Positions 14,154-22,745 of a stretch of DNA of 26,277 nt are shown here, in pieces. Each line of letters begins with the position of its first letter. Position 1 is the stretch's first letter. The notes below the pieces were generated by a model. It was not told where the DNA came from, did no database searches, and was given only the letters and a program-made list of their open reading frames with translations. Source of the stretch: Aalborgiella sp031390045. GTDB taxonomy: Bacteria > Pseudomonadota > Gammaproteobacteria > Burkholderiales > Burkholderiaceae_C. The position numbers and the translations under genes are program-made. The stretch lies in NCBI GenBank assembly GCA_031390045.1, contig JANMTB010000013.1, positions 1-26,277 of the forward strand, written 5' to 3'.

Positions 14154-15009
14154 GCAGACGCTCAATACCCGCAAACGCAGCTTCAGACTTTGGATATACT
14201 TTCATCAAATCCTCAATCGTTTTCTTCGCCGCTTTAGGGTCTTTCATCTCCATTTGGCAATTTGAAATCGACAACATGGCTTCAGGTGCGCGCATATGGT
14301 CAGGCGTTTTAGCAATCATGTTGCGAAAGTTGATGATGGCTTCTTTGTAATCGCGGTTTGAGTATTGCGCATTGCCCAGCCAATACAGCGCTGAGGGCGA
14401 GTAGCCGCTGCCTGGGTAGCGTTGAATAAAATCAAACAAAGCTTTTTGTGATTTAACAAAATCGCCACCTCTAAAAAGTGCAAATGCTGCATCAAAATCG
14501 CGTTTTTCATTGGGGTCAGCCATGAAAGTACGCCCATCAAGAGTAACTTGAAGAGGCTCTAACTTACTGAGTTTTTGCTCTGTTTCTTGTGTGCGTTGTT
14601 CGGCGGCTTTGAGTTTTTGATCTGCTGCTTGAATTTTTTGTTCGTTCTGTTGCAACATGTCTTTCATACGAATTTGAGTCTCAGCCACATTGCGCGCGAG
14701 CAATTCATTGTCACCACGCAGCTGCGCCATTTCAGCTTTTTGTAGGTCAATTTGATTTTGAAACTCAAACAGGCTTTTTCGCAGCTGTACAATATCATCC
14801 GTGGTTTTTTGCTGCAAAGTATTGAAATTCGCATTCAATGTCGCGTTCAACGACGCATTTAATTGCGTGATCTGTTGGCGCAATTCCAAAATTGCTTTTC
14901 GAGCTTCATCATCGTCAAATAATCCAGCATGCGCCACCAGAGACATCAACAAACTACTGGCGATAAGCAGATGGCGAATTGGCTTTTGAATTGAGATTAT
15001 TAACTTCAT
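14140..15009 (-). CDS. cpoB: Cell division coordinator CpoB (YbgF)
   Basis: This 289-residue periplasmic protein works with the Tol-Pal system and links outer-membrane constriction to septal peptidoglycan synthesis. It has a signal peptide ending near the A-H-A of residues 27-29, an N-terminal coiled coil rich in Gln, Lys and Glu (about 40-150), and C-terminal TPR repeats (about 165-285), seen in YNRDYKEAIINFRNMI-like and YPGSGYSPSALYWLGNAQY units. It starts 12 nt after the pal stop with TAGGA 5 nt before the ATG, so it belongs to the tolB-pal-cpoB operon. The stop codon is supplied by a repeat element. Confidence 0.92.
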   Translation of the reverse strand: MKLIISIQKPIRHLLIASSLLMSLVAHAGLFDDDEARKAILELRQQITQLNASLNATLNANFNTLQQKTTDDIVQLRKSLFEFQNQIDLQKAEMAQLRGDNELLARNVAETQIRMKDMLQQNEQKIQAADQKLKAAEQRTQETEQKLSKLEPLQVTLDGRTFMADPNEKRDFDAAFALFRGGDFVKSQKALFDFIQRYPGSGYSPSALYWLGNAQYSNRDYKEAIINFRNMIAKTPDHMRAPEAMLSISNCQMEMKDPKAAKKTIEDLMKVYPKSEAAFAGIERLRTIK

Positions 15010-15021
15010 AATTTCCTACAA

Positions 15022-15597
15022 TCAACGGTAGCTGATTTCAGCACGGCGATTATTGGCGGCTGCAGCATCGTCACCACCCAAATCGGCTGGCTTTTCTTTA
15101 CCGAAGCTTACCGCTTCAATTTGACTTTCGCTCAAACCAGATAGAGCCATGGCGCGGCGTACGGCTTCTGCACGTTTTTGGCCCAATGCCAAGTTGTACT
15201 CACGGCCACCACTTGAGTCAGTGTGGCCTTCCACCGTAATTTTTGTAGTTTTCCTGCTAGATAAAAATTGCACATGCGAGTTGACCACGCTCGCGTATTC
15301 GGGTTTGACCAAGTAACTGTCAAAGTCAAAATAAATAATCTTGCCAACGTTGGCTGGGCCACCACCCGCACCAGCACCAGTGTTTGCTAAATCAACAGTT
15401 GCCACACCGCCGTTCGCAGATTGACCCGTGTTTGCGCCACTTCCTGCAGCACCCATGCCAGCACTCAACGTGCTGCCGGTGCCTGCTCTGTCTTCCACTG
15501 GTGTGTCAAGTTTGACACCAGTTGAGCAGCCGACCAATGTTGCAAATGCTGTTGCCGCAGTTGCCATGATAAGAAATGATTTAAATTGTTGTTTCAT
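15022..15597 (-). CDS. pal: Peptidoglycan-associated lipoprotein
   Basis: This 191-residue lipoprotein anchors the outer membrane to peptidoglycan and binds TolB. The lipobox is LVGC with Cys near residue 24. A Gly/Ala/Asn-rich linker follows (about 40-82), then an OmpA-type domain (about 85-191) with FDFDSYLVKPEY, GHTDSSGGREYNLALGQKRA and the C-terminal NRRAEISYR; the Asp and Arg of this domain hold diaminopimelate. GAAGG lies 6 nt before the ATG. The order tolB-pal-cpoB is the standard one. Confidence 0.95.
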   Translation of the reverse strand: MKQQFKSFLIMATAATAFATLVGCSTGVKLDTPVEDRAGTGSTLSAGMGAAGSGANTGQSANGGVATVDLANTGAGAGGGPANVGKIIYFDFDSYLVKPEYASVVNSHVQFLSSRKTTKITVEGHTDSSGGREYNLALGQKRAEAVRRAMALSGLSESQIEAVSFGKEKPADLGGDDAAAANNRRAEISYR

Positions 15598-15689
15598 GTT
15601 GTACCTTCTAAAATAGTTATACCGAATCTGTTTTTGAATCTTCTTTACTAAAAATGTGACGAATCAACGCCACGCATAAAATGCTGTCT

Positions 15690-16985
15690 TTAATTGCCAA
15701 GTGGTCCCCAGGCTGGTTCACGAACATCACCAGGCACGCCGCCTAGCTTGGCTTTAATACGGCCATCGACTGTGGTCGTCATCAGGGCTTCTTTGCCTTG
15801 AAATTTAGTCGCATACACAATTAGTTTGCTATTGGCTGCAAAGCTAGGTTTCTCGTCAGCAGCGGTATCCGTGACAGCATTAGCCGTGCCGCTTGCCAAA
15901 TCCATCACATATAACTTGTAGCCACTGCCTACCCGAGAAATATACGCCAACCAGCGGCCATCCGGGCTTAAGCTGGGTGAAATGTTGTAATTTCCTGAAA
16001 AAGTCACCCGTGCAGAGCTTCCACCAGATGCACCCATTCGGTAAATTTGTGGTGAACCGCCTCGGTCACTCACAAAATAAATACTTTTGCCATCAGCTGA
16101 ATAAGTCGCCTCAGTTTCGATACCTTCGGAGCGCGACAAACGCGTAGGCTCACCGCCAGAAGTACTCAAGGTATAAACTTGAGCATTGCCATCTCGCGAC
16201 AAAGTAAGCGCCAAGGTACGACCATCTGGCGACCAGCTAGGTGCACTGTTAGAGCCCTTAAAACCAGCTAACAAGCGGCGCTTGCCCGTAGCAACCTCAT
16301 GCACCCAAATTTCAGGTTTACGCCCTTCAAACGATACATAGGCTAACTGCGAGCCATTCGGCGACCAAGAAGGTGAGATGATGGGTTCAGCACTTGCCAA
16401 AGCAGTGATTGCGTTTTCGCCATCAGCATCTGCCACCCACAATGTGTGTCTAGTGCCTGCTTTGGTGATAAAAGCAATTTTCGTAGAAAAAATACCTTTT
16501 TCACCGGTGAGTTTTTCGTAAATATAGTCAGACACTTTGTGTGCAGCCAAGCGCAAATTTGGCGCTGTCACCACATGACTGGCACCACCTAAATTAGCGC
16601 CTTTAACAACGTCCCACAAACGAAAGCGCACATCAAATCGGCCATCAGCCAATCGTGTCACACTGCCAGCGGCCATAGCGTCTACCGCTTTTTGTCGGAA
16701 GGCAGACATATCAGGCTGGGTATTTTCGTCCATGACGTCATTACCCGGGTCAATCATTCTGAATTGACCGCTTCTGGATAAATCAGCAGAAACGATCGCG
16801 CTGATTTTTTGACTACTGACGGCTTCGCCTTTGAAAGCAGCGATTGTCACCGGAACTTGCGTTAAACCCACACCTGACACATCCACCCGAAATTGAGCCT
16901 GTACGGGCAATGTACTGAGGGTGAAAAAAGCGAGTGCAGCAAAGCAAGAAAAGCTGGAAAAGCTGGAAAAGTAATTTTTCGTCAT
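15690..16985 (-). CDS. tolB: Tol-Pal system protein TolB
   Basis: This 431-residue periplasmic protein contacts Pal and TolA. It has a signal peptide (cleavage after Val-Gln-Ala near residue 30), an N-terminal alpha/beta domain beginning FRVDVSGVG, and a C-terminal six-bladed propeller with repeated SWSPNG, SWSPDGRTLA, SLSPDGRWLAY units. The length is standard. Its ATG overlaps the stop of the upstream glycosyltransferase gene (ATGA). This is unusual, because tolB normally follows tolA; tolQ, tolR and tolA are not in the window. Without a good ribosome binding site, coupled translation is likely. Confidence 0.95.
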   Translation of the reverse strand: MTKNYFSSFSSFSCFAALAFFTLSTLPVQAQFRVDVSGVGLTQVPVTIAAFKGEAVSSQKISAIVSADLSRSGQFRMIDPGNDVMDENTQPDMSAFRQKAVDAMAAGSVTRLADGRFDVRFRLWDVVKGANLGGASHVVTAPNLRLAAHKVSDYIYEKLTGEKGIFSTKIAFITKAGTRHTLWVADADGENAITALASAEPIISPSWSPNGSQLAYVSFEGRKPEIWVHEVATGKRRLLAGFKGSNSAPSWSPDGRTLALTLSRDGNAQVYTLSTSGGEPTRLSRSEGIETEATYSADGKSIYFVSDRGGSPQIYRMGASGGSSARVTFSGNYNISPSLSPDGRWLAYISRVGSGYKLYVMDLASGTANAVTDTAADEKPSFAANSKLIVYATKFQGKEALMTTTVDGRIKAKLGGVPGDVREPAWGPLGN

Positions 16986-17782
16986 TTATTTTTCAAATTT
17001 AAACAATACAAAGTGAAATACTTACCAAACGCAGACTGCGCCTGCATGGTGCACACGGCAAATCCTAAAGCACCATCTAAAAACCCCAATCGAAAGATAT
17101 AACTCCTTACAAATGCCACCACGCCTGACAGTGCTGCACGCAGCATACCGGTCTTCTTGCCTTCTGCAAACTTCTGCTGCGCCCACGCTTGACTGTACTG
17201 ATCCAGCTTGCGCCAATAACTAGCTGGCGTAGGGTAGCTGAAATGTAGCATTGGAGTCGTCAGTTTGCCACAGGTTCCCTGCGATTGCACGATTCGTTCG
17301 TGTACCAAATCGTTACTGAATCTTGCGCTACCGCGTTTGAATAAACGCAGCACTAAATCTGGCGTCCATCCGCAGTGGCGTATCCATTGACCGCAAAATT
17401 GCGTCACACGTGGGATTTCATACGCAGTAAATTGGTTACTTTTGCTATCATTTTTGATCTCAAAGTTAGCTTCAAAATGTATAGCAACCTTGATTTGCTC
17501 AGCCAATTCAATAGTCACGCGCTCATCCGCATCGATAGAAAACACCCAATTGCCTGTAGCCAAATCCAAAGCGCGGTTTTTTTGCATGCCGAAACCTGGC
17601 CAATCCGTCGTTTGCATCACTTGCGCACCGACGGATTTGGCCAATTCAACCGTATTGTCAGTGCTGCCGCTGTCTACTACCACGATTTGGTCGGCAAAGT
17701 TGACACTCGCCAAGCAATCCAAAATATTGGCAGATTCATTGTTGGTGATGACGATGACGGATAAGCTTGGCTTAGTTTTCAT
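16982..17782 (-). CDS. Family 2 glycosyltransferase, LPS-core WaaE/KdtX-like
   Basis: This 266-residue cytoplasmic GT-A enzyme begins SLSVIVITNNESANILDCL and has VVVDSGSTDNT and the metal-binding SIDADERVT (D-A-D). The later R-H-C-G-W-x-P-D-L-V-L-R-L-F-K-R-G stretch and the Y-W-R-K-L-D-Q-Y segment are typical of the WaaE/KdtX group, which adds a glucose to the LPS inner core. The ATG at 17782 is preferred over an in-frame TTG at 17806, since the protein then begins just before the first strand. The start overlaps the end of the O-antigen-ligase-like gene by 11 nt and the stop overlaps tolB. The exact sugar and acceptor are not readable from sequence. Confidence 0.82.
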   Translation of the reverse strand: MKTKPSLSVIVITNNESANILDCLASVNFADQIVVVDSGSTDNTVELAKSVGAQVMQTTDWPGFGMQKNRALDLATGNWVFSIDADERVTIELAEQIKVAIHFEANFEIKNDSKSNQFTAYEIPRVTQFCGQWIRHCGWTPDLVLRLFKRGSARFSNDLVHERIVQSQGTCGKLTTPMLHFSYPTPASYWRKLDQYSQAWAQQKFAEGKKTGMLRAALSGVVAFVRSYIFRLGFLDGALGFAVCTMQAQSAFGKYFTLYCLNLKNK

Positions 17783-19019
17783 ATTGTTGATTTTTATAGC
17801 CTGCAAACAGTATTCCCAATCCTATGCAATAAAAATGCCCAGTAGCACTATCAAACAGCGTTGAATTAAAAAAGCAGCTCACAATAAATGCTATCAACAG
17901 CGATTGTGCAGCAATTCGCTCATTATTAGGCAATTCTTTGCTAGCAAATATGCAGCGAGCCAGCCAGGTTAAAAAAAGTGCCAATCCGATCAAACCTAGC
18001 TGCGACGCCATCAACAAATATTCTTGGTGCGGATTGCCACCCAAAGGTGAAATTTTTGGCGTATTGGGGGTACTGACCACGTATTTGCGGTATTCATCAG
18101 CCCACGTGCCCATGCCAGTGCCTAGAATCGGGTTGTGTTTCACAATATCCGCTGTGGTTCGCCAAAAACCAATACGCAGACCAGAAGATGAAATCGTCTC
18201 TGTCGTTTGATCGACACGGGAATCAGCAATCACCTCATTCACGCGGTTCTGCACCTTTGTGCTGAATAGACCGACACTAGCTGCAACGATGAGTATTGCT
18301 GCCATGGCCAACCATTTTTGCTTGCTTTTGAGATGCGACAACACAAACAATATTAACAGCGCTGTCAGCGTAACATAAGTTGTTCTACCCTGCTGCGCAA
18401 GCACCACGAAAGCTATCGTTAATAGGGCGATCATGGCACCAAAACCTTTTTCAGTCGCTGCTTTTGCGCGCATCATCCATGCCAAACCTAGCGTTAACGC
18501 CGGAATCAACACAAAACCCAGTGAAATATACGAATACGTGGACAACGGCAGCGCTGGGTGTACGCCCATCTGGCCGTCTCCAATTGGGTCGGGCAAGAGA
18601 CGAATCAGCGAGTACAGCATCAGCACGACCGCGGCGGCCAGCCACGCTTTTATCGCTCTATCCCGCCATACGGCTTCGGCAAACAATATCACCATCAGTG
18701 GCACATAAAGCAACTTGCGGTATTTCCAGATACCGACAAACGTGTTTTGTATCGACGCATGTGACCACAGCAAACTCAGCACCATCCAAGCCATCAGCAG
18801 CAAAGCGCCGGATACAGCTGGGTTTCTCAGGTAAACACGCCAAGTTAGGGCAGGCTTTGCACCTGAAATCAGCCAAAACAGCAAAGCCAAACCCACAAAA
18901 AAATTCGTCAAGGGCAGTGACAACATGGTACCCACCAGCGCTGCAACACCAAAAACACGGGCCCAATCCAGCAAACTAAAATTTTTCGGCCAAGCTAGTG
19001 AAAAAGCACGTTCTGTCAT
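17772..19019 (-). CDS. O-antigen ligase/polymerase-like membrane protein (Wzy_C)
   Basis: This 415-residue inner-membrane protein has about ten to twelve predicted membrane segments and a large periplasmic loop in the second half. The loop has a GRTTYV motif before it and an NPHQEYL motif with the candidate catalytic His. This is the Wzy_C layout shared by WaaL ligases and Wzy polymerases. WaaL would join O-antigen to lipid A-core on the periplasmic face. The context of an LPS-core-like glycosyltransferase downstream and MsbA upstream (divergent, 39-bp gap) favours a ligase. No O-antigen synthesis cluster is in the window, so the acceptor and donor are unknown. Confidence 0.82.
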   Translation of the reverse strand: MTERAFSLAWPKNFSLLDWARVFGVAALVGTMLSLPLTNFFVGLALLFWLISGAKPALTWRVYLRNPAVSGALLLMAWMVLSLLWSHASIQNTFVGIWKYRKLLYVPLMVILFAEAVWRDRAIKAWLAAAVVLMLYSLIRLLPDPIGDGQMGVHPALPLSTYSYISLGFVLIPALTLGLAWMMRAKAATEKGFGAMIALLTIAFVVLAQQGRTTYVTLTALLILFVLSHLKSKQKWLAMAAILIVAASVGLFSTKVQNRVNEVIADSRVDQTTETISSSGLRIGFWRTTADIVKHNPILGTGMGTWADEYRKYVVSTPNTPKISPLGGNPHQEYLLMASQLGLIGLALFLTWLARCIFASKELPNNERIAAQSLLIAFIVSCFFNSTLFDSATGHFYCIGLGILFAGYKNQQYEN

Positions 19020-19058
19020 GCAGCGATAATACAGGCACTTTATGCAAAATCAGTACCA

Positions 19059-20846
19059 TTGCCAGTGACAAATTCAACCACTCATTCAGTTTCCGTGAAT
19101 AAATCATTGCGGCAGCGCTTTGCCCGCTTGATTCCCTTCTTCGGGCAGCCAAAAAGCGCGTGGATCGTCGCTTTTTTAGCTGTCACCCTTGCAGCCTGCA
19201 CCGAGCCGCTGATTCCCGCAGCGCTCAAACCCCTGCTAGACCGTGGTTTTACCAAAGGTAGATTAGACCTTTGGATCATCCCCGTCACCCTCATTGCACT
19301 CTTTGGCGTGCGCGGTATTGCCGGTTTCATCGCTGAGCTAGCAGTCACTCGCGTTACCTCTAAAGGCTTGATGCAGCTACGACAAGCCATGTTTAGCAAG
19401 GTGCTGGACGCCAAATTTGGCCTCTTTGCAGACCAAACCAGCAGCGAGCTGGCCAATACCGTCGTTTACGAGGTCCACAACGGCTCCACCTTGTTGGTTA
19501 ATTCGCTCATGGCTCTCGTGCGAGATACTGTTACTTTGATAGCACTGGTGGGTTATTTGTTGTACCTCAACTGGCAATTGACCTCTATTGTGGCCATCAT
19601 GCTGCCGGCCGTCGCGTACATCATGGTCAAGCTATCGAAAAAGCTCTACGGCCTGTCCAAAGCCAGTCAAAAAGCGACCGACAATTTGGCCTACGTGGTC
19701 GAAGAAAACGTCTTAGCGCACCGCGATATTCGACTTCACGCCGCTCAGCCTGCGCAGGCGGATCGGTTTACAAGCATCAGCGACACCTTGCGCAAGTTGT
19801 CGATGAAGACCACAGCAGCCTCTGCCGCCATGAAGCCGCTGACGCAAATGATCGCCGCTATTGCTCTATCCGCTATCATTACCGTAGCGCTGGTGCAAAG
19901 CGGTGACGGTTCTACCAGTGTGGGCGAGTTCACCGCCTTTGTCACTGCGATGCTGCTGTTGATCGCGCCTATCAAGCATTTGTCTGAAATTGCCAATCCT
20001 ATCACCCGTGGATTGGCGTCCTTAGAACGCGGTTTTGACTTGCTAGACCTTGCTGAAAGCGAGCAATCTGGCGCTTTTAGCAAAGCGCGGGCTGATGGAC
20101 ACATAGAGTTCATAGATACCAGCGTCAAATACAAAGCCGGCGCTGGGTTCGCAGTCAAAAACCTCACTTTGACTATCAACCACGGCGAAACCATTGCCTT
20201 GGTAGGCGCATCAGGCTCTGGGAAAACCACTCTGGTTAATTTATTACCCCGGTTTTTAGAACCGTACTCAGGCAATATTAGTTTGGATAATCAATTATTA
20301 AAGGATTGGGATCTAACCTCATTGCGGCATCAATTTTCATTGGTCAGCCAGCATGTGGTGATGTTGAACGATACGATTGCTAATAATGTGGCGCTTGGCG
20401 TTAATATAGGTTTAAATACTCATCTAGTTGACCGCGCCAAAGTAACGCAATGCCTAGAAGCCGCACGCTTAGGCAGCTTCATAGATGAATTACCTGCAGG
20501 TATTGACACGACGGTAGGCCACAACGCTGTGCAGCTCTCAGGCGGTCAGCGCCAACGCCTAGCCATCGCTCGGGCCTTGTACAAAGATGCGCCGATATTG
20601 ATCTTAGACGAAGCAACTTCTGCCCTAGATGCAGAATCCGAACGCGCTGTTCAAGAAGCGCTGCAAATACTGATGAAAAACCGCACGACATTGGTCATTG
20701 CGCACCGATTATCTACTGTTGAACACGCAGACAGAATCGTCGTGATGGAAGCTGGCGAGATCATAGAAATCGGCTCACATGCCAAACTGTTAGCAGACAA
20801 TGGCTTTTATGCAAAGCTGTACCGACTTGGTTTGCATTCAACGTAA
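19059..20846 (+). CDS. msbA: Lipid A-core flippase MsbA, ABC transporter
   Basis: This half-transporter of about 595 residues flips lipid A-core across the inner membrane. Six membrane segments occupy about residues 30-320, including the LDAKFGLFADQTSSELANTV region typical of MsbA. The ATPase domain follows, with Walker A GASGSGKT (383-390), signature LSGGQ (493-497) and Walker B ILILDE (513-518). The start is uncertain. The longest frame opens with TTG at 19059 and no ribosome binding site is evident; a GTG about 36 bases later (before NKSLRQRF) would also leave the family start intact. It is divergent from the O-antigen-ligase-like gene, and the 39-bp gap must serve both. Confidence 0.92.
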   Translation: MPVTNSTTHSVSVNKSLRQRFARLIPFFGQPKSAWIVAFLAVTLAACTEPLIPAALKPLLDRGFTKGRLDLWIIPVTLIALFGVRGIAGFIAELAVTRVTSKGLMQLRQAMFSKVLDAKFGLFADQTSSELANTVVYEVHNGSTLLVNSLMALVRDTVTLIALVGYLLYLNWQLTSIVAIMLPAVAYIMVKLSKKLYGLSKASQKATDNLAYVVEENVLAHRDIRLHAAQPAQADRFTSISDTLRKLSMKTTAASAAMKPLTQMIAAIALSAIITVALVQSGDGSTSVGEFTAFVTAMLLLIAPIKHLSEIANPITRGLASLERGFDLLDLAESEQSGAFSKARADGHIEFIDTSVKYKAGAGFAVKNLTLTINHGETIALVGASGSGKTTLVNLLPRFLEPYSGNISLDNQLLKDWDLTSLRHQFSLVSQHVVMLNDTIANNVALGVNIGLNTHLVDRAKVTQCLEAARLGSFIDELPAGIDTTVGHNAVQLSGGQRQRLAIARALYKDAPILILDEATSALDAESERAVQEALQILMKNRTTLVIAHRLSTVEHADRIVVMEAGEIIEIGSHAKLLADNGFYAKLYRLGLHST

Positions 20847-20864
20847 ATTTATCTCAAATTAAAT

Positions 20865-21902
20865 CTAGTTTAATTCTGAGTAAATTACTACAGACTCTTG
20901 CGCCACGGCAGACCAGCCTCGGATAAAAATTGGCGGCTGATCTTTTCGCACGAGTTGGCGATTAACAGCATCTGCCCATTGTCTTGCGGTCAAATCGAGT
21001 GAAAGCACTTCGCCCGCCTCTGTCGTTACCTGCGCTTTAGCGCCACAAGCGTCTGAAATAACAACTGGCACCCGCGACCCCATGGCTTCCGTCACCACCA
21101 TGCCATACGGTTCAGCAAGAGCAGGATGCAGCAGCACATCAAAATCGGTGTACCGCGCTAAATTACTCCAGCCCATCAATTCGAAGCCACCAGACCAGCC
21201 AACAAAAAGCTGTTTTGCGTCTGAAGTATCACTGGGTCCGAGCACAATAAACTTTAAGTTAGGGCGCGTTAGGCGCAACTCTTTAACAATTTCAACAGCA
21301 AAGGGCAACCCCTTGCGTTTCCACTCCTTTCCGACAAATCCAATGACGCCACCATCGGTCGGAACAATACGCATTTCTCTCAACACACCTGGCATCACTC
21401 CAGGAACAACTGGCGACGTTAACTTGCCGATGAACTCTGGGTAATAGTGGCTTAACTGCTCTTTGATGATAGGCGAATTCGGTACAATTTTGAGCGGCAC
21501 TTCCAACTCACGTCTTTCCAAAAACAGATGTGCCAGCACACGAATCGAAACACGTTTCCACCACGGTTTGTGTCTCACATTAGCAAACGGAGGCCCATGC
21601 ATCGTCGTGACATGGTGCACATTCACACGCTCATGACTGTGGACAATGACCTGGTTTTGAAGGTTGCTTTTGAACCATGCTGAAACACGATGGCTAAAAA
21701 TCAAAGCCGCTATCCAACGTGGACGCTTGATAGTCTCACCCAGCTCTACAACGTGAATACCCATCGGTTTTTCACCGAAACAGCGCTCACAAACCACCGT
21801 AACAGGAATATCCATATCTCTAAGACTAAGCGTCAACTCCCATACATAACGCTCCATCCCCCCAACGGGGCCATAGCGTCGCACGATATGCAATAACTTC
21901 AC
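20865..21902 (-). CDS. Family 4 glycosyltransferase
   Basis: This 345-residue GT-B enzyme begins KLLHIVRRYGPVGGMERYV, the glycine-rich N-terminal motif of GT4 enzymes. It ends with the donor-binding domain, including GFVGKEWKRKG and the E-x7-E motif in AEPYGMVVTEAMG. It would transfer a sugar from a nucleotide donor, probably to LPS or a capsule intermediate. The GTG at 21902 is preferred because it lies 19 nt past the deacetylase stop and directly before the first strand; an in-frame ATG at 21956 would overlap the deacetylase by 35 nt. The choice is tentative. It is convergent with msbA, with an 18-bp gap. The substrate is unknown. Confidence 0.8.
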   Translation of the reverse strand: MKLLHIVRRYGPVGGMERYVWELTLSLRDMDIPVTVVCERCFGEKPMGIHVVELGETIKRPRWIAALIFSHRVSAWFKSNLQNQVIVHSHERVNVHHVTTMHGPPFANVRHKPWWKRVSIRVLAHLFLERRELEVPLKIVPNSPIIKEQLSHYYPEFIGKLTSPVVPGVMPGVLREMRIVPTDGGVIGFVGKEWKRKGLPFAVEIVKELRLTRPNLKFIVLGPSDTSDAKQLFVGWSGGFELMGWSNLARYTDFDVLLHPALAEPYGMVVTEAMGSRVPVVISDACGAKAQVTTEAGEVLSLDLTARQWADAVNRQLVRKDQPPIFIRGWSAVAQESVVIYSELN

Positions 21903-21921
21903 GTTGAAATTTTCTTCCCGT

Positions 21922-22704
21922 TCATTGAACAACTGCACGCGCTTTTTTGTCTTCATATGCCGTCGCCACTTTCAACCAAAAAACTGGCAACAATGTGTTA
22001 GGTTTTACAGGTATTCGCGGCAATGTTAGCAAATTTGTAGCAGCGTGAACGCGCCCCCGCACCGTTGTGGTCGCCGTTTCATAAGTCGCTTGCTTGGCCA
22101 TGACTTCATGCCGTTTGTCAAATTTGCCATAGGGATAACAAAAATGGTTCACCGGTTTGTTCAGCAACTTTTGCAAAGCGGGTTTGGAGTTCGCAATTTG
22201 CTTCCACGCCGCAGTCTCGCTGATATTGAGTAAATTGACATGGTCTAGCGTATGCGCCCCCACTTCTTGCCCACCCTCTTGCCATCGCAATAGCTGCTCA
22301 ACATCCATCAGCGGTGTTTGGGCAATACCAATTTTCTCATCCCATAGATTGGTTTTACCCAACAAACTCTCGACCACAAAACAAGTTGAGCTGAAACCGT
22401 GCTTTTGCAATACCGGCAAAGCACTCGTCAAGTTATTCAAATAGCCGTCGTCAAATGTGATGCCGACGACTTTGCCATTTTTTTCACCGCGCAAATACGG
22501 CTGTAAATCCGTCATCGACAAGCCGGTGTAGCCCAGCATTTTCAACAATCCCATTTGCCTTGCAAACGCTGCTGGAGAGACATACAAAACTCGGAATGGT
22601 GCTCCCTTTTTAGGCGCTTCTGCAATTTGGTGATAGACCAAAATCGGAATTGGTGACCCGTTTACCGTCACATTAGGCTCAAAAAATTGCTGGGGGAAGT
22701 TCAT
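21922..22704 (-). CDS. Polysaccharide deacetylase (NodB domain, CE4)
   Basis: This 260-residue protein has the NodB homology motifs. ITFDDGYLNN is the catalytic Asp/metal Asp pair. VGAHTLDHVNL carries the two metal His (H-T-L-D-H), and FCYPYGKFD follows. The N-terminal PIPILVYHQIAE is typical of the single-domain form. It would remove N- or O-acetyl groups from a glycan. No signal peptide is visible, so it may act on a cytoplasmic lipid-linked glycan intermediate, which fits the following glycosyltransferase. The three copies of GTTCATT just upstream (22721-22739) are a short tandem repeat. The target glycan cannot be named. Confidence 0.87.
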   Translation of the reverse strand: MNFPQQFFEPNVTVNGSPIPILVYHQIAEAPKKGAPFRVLYVSPAAFARQMGLLKMLGYTGLSMTDLQPYLRGEKNGKVVGITFDDGYLNNLTSALPVLQKHGFSSTCFVVESLLGKTNLWDEKIGIAQTPLMDVEQLLRWQEGGQEVGAHTLDHVNLLNISETAAWKQIANSKPALQKLLNKPVNHFCYPYGKFDKRHEVMAKQATYETATTTVRGRVHAATNLLTLPRIPVKPNTLLPVFWLKVATAYEDKKARAVVQ

Positions 22705-22745
22705 TGGATAAAGTACTATCGTTCATTGTTCATTGTTCAGATTGA

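Noticed and set aside
22721..22739. Triple GTTCATT before the deacetylase gene as an operator
   Set aside because: It is a short tandem repeat in a 41-bp gap with no symmetry or second site; no regulatory meaning can be supported.
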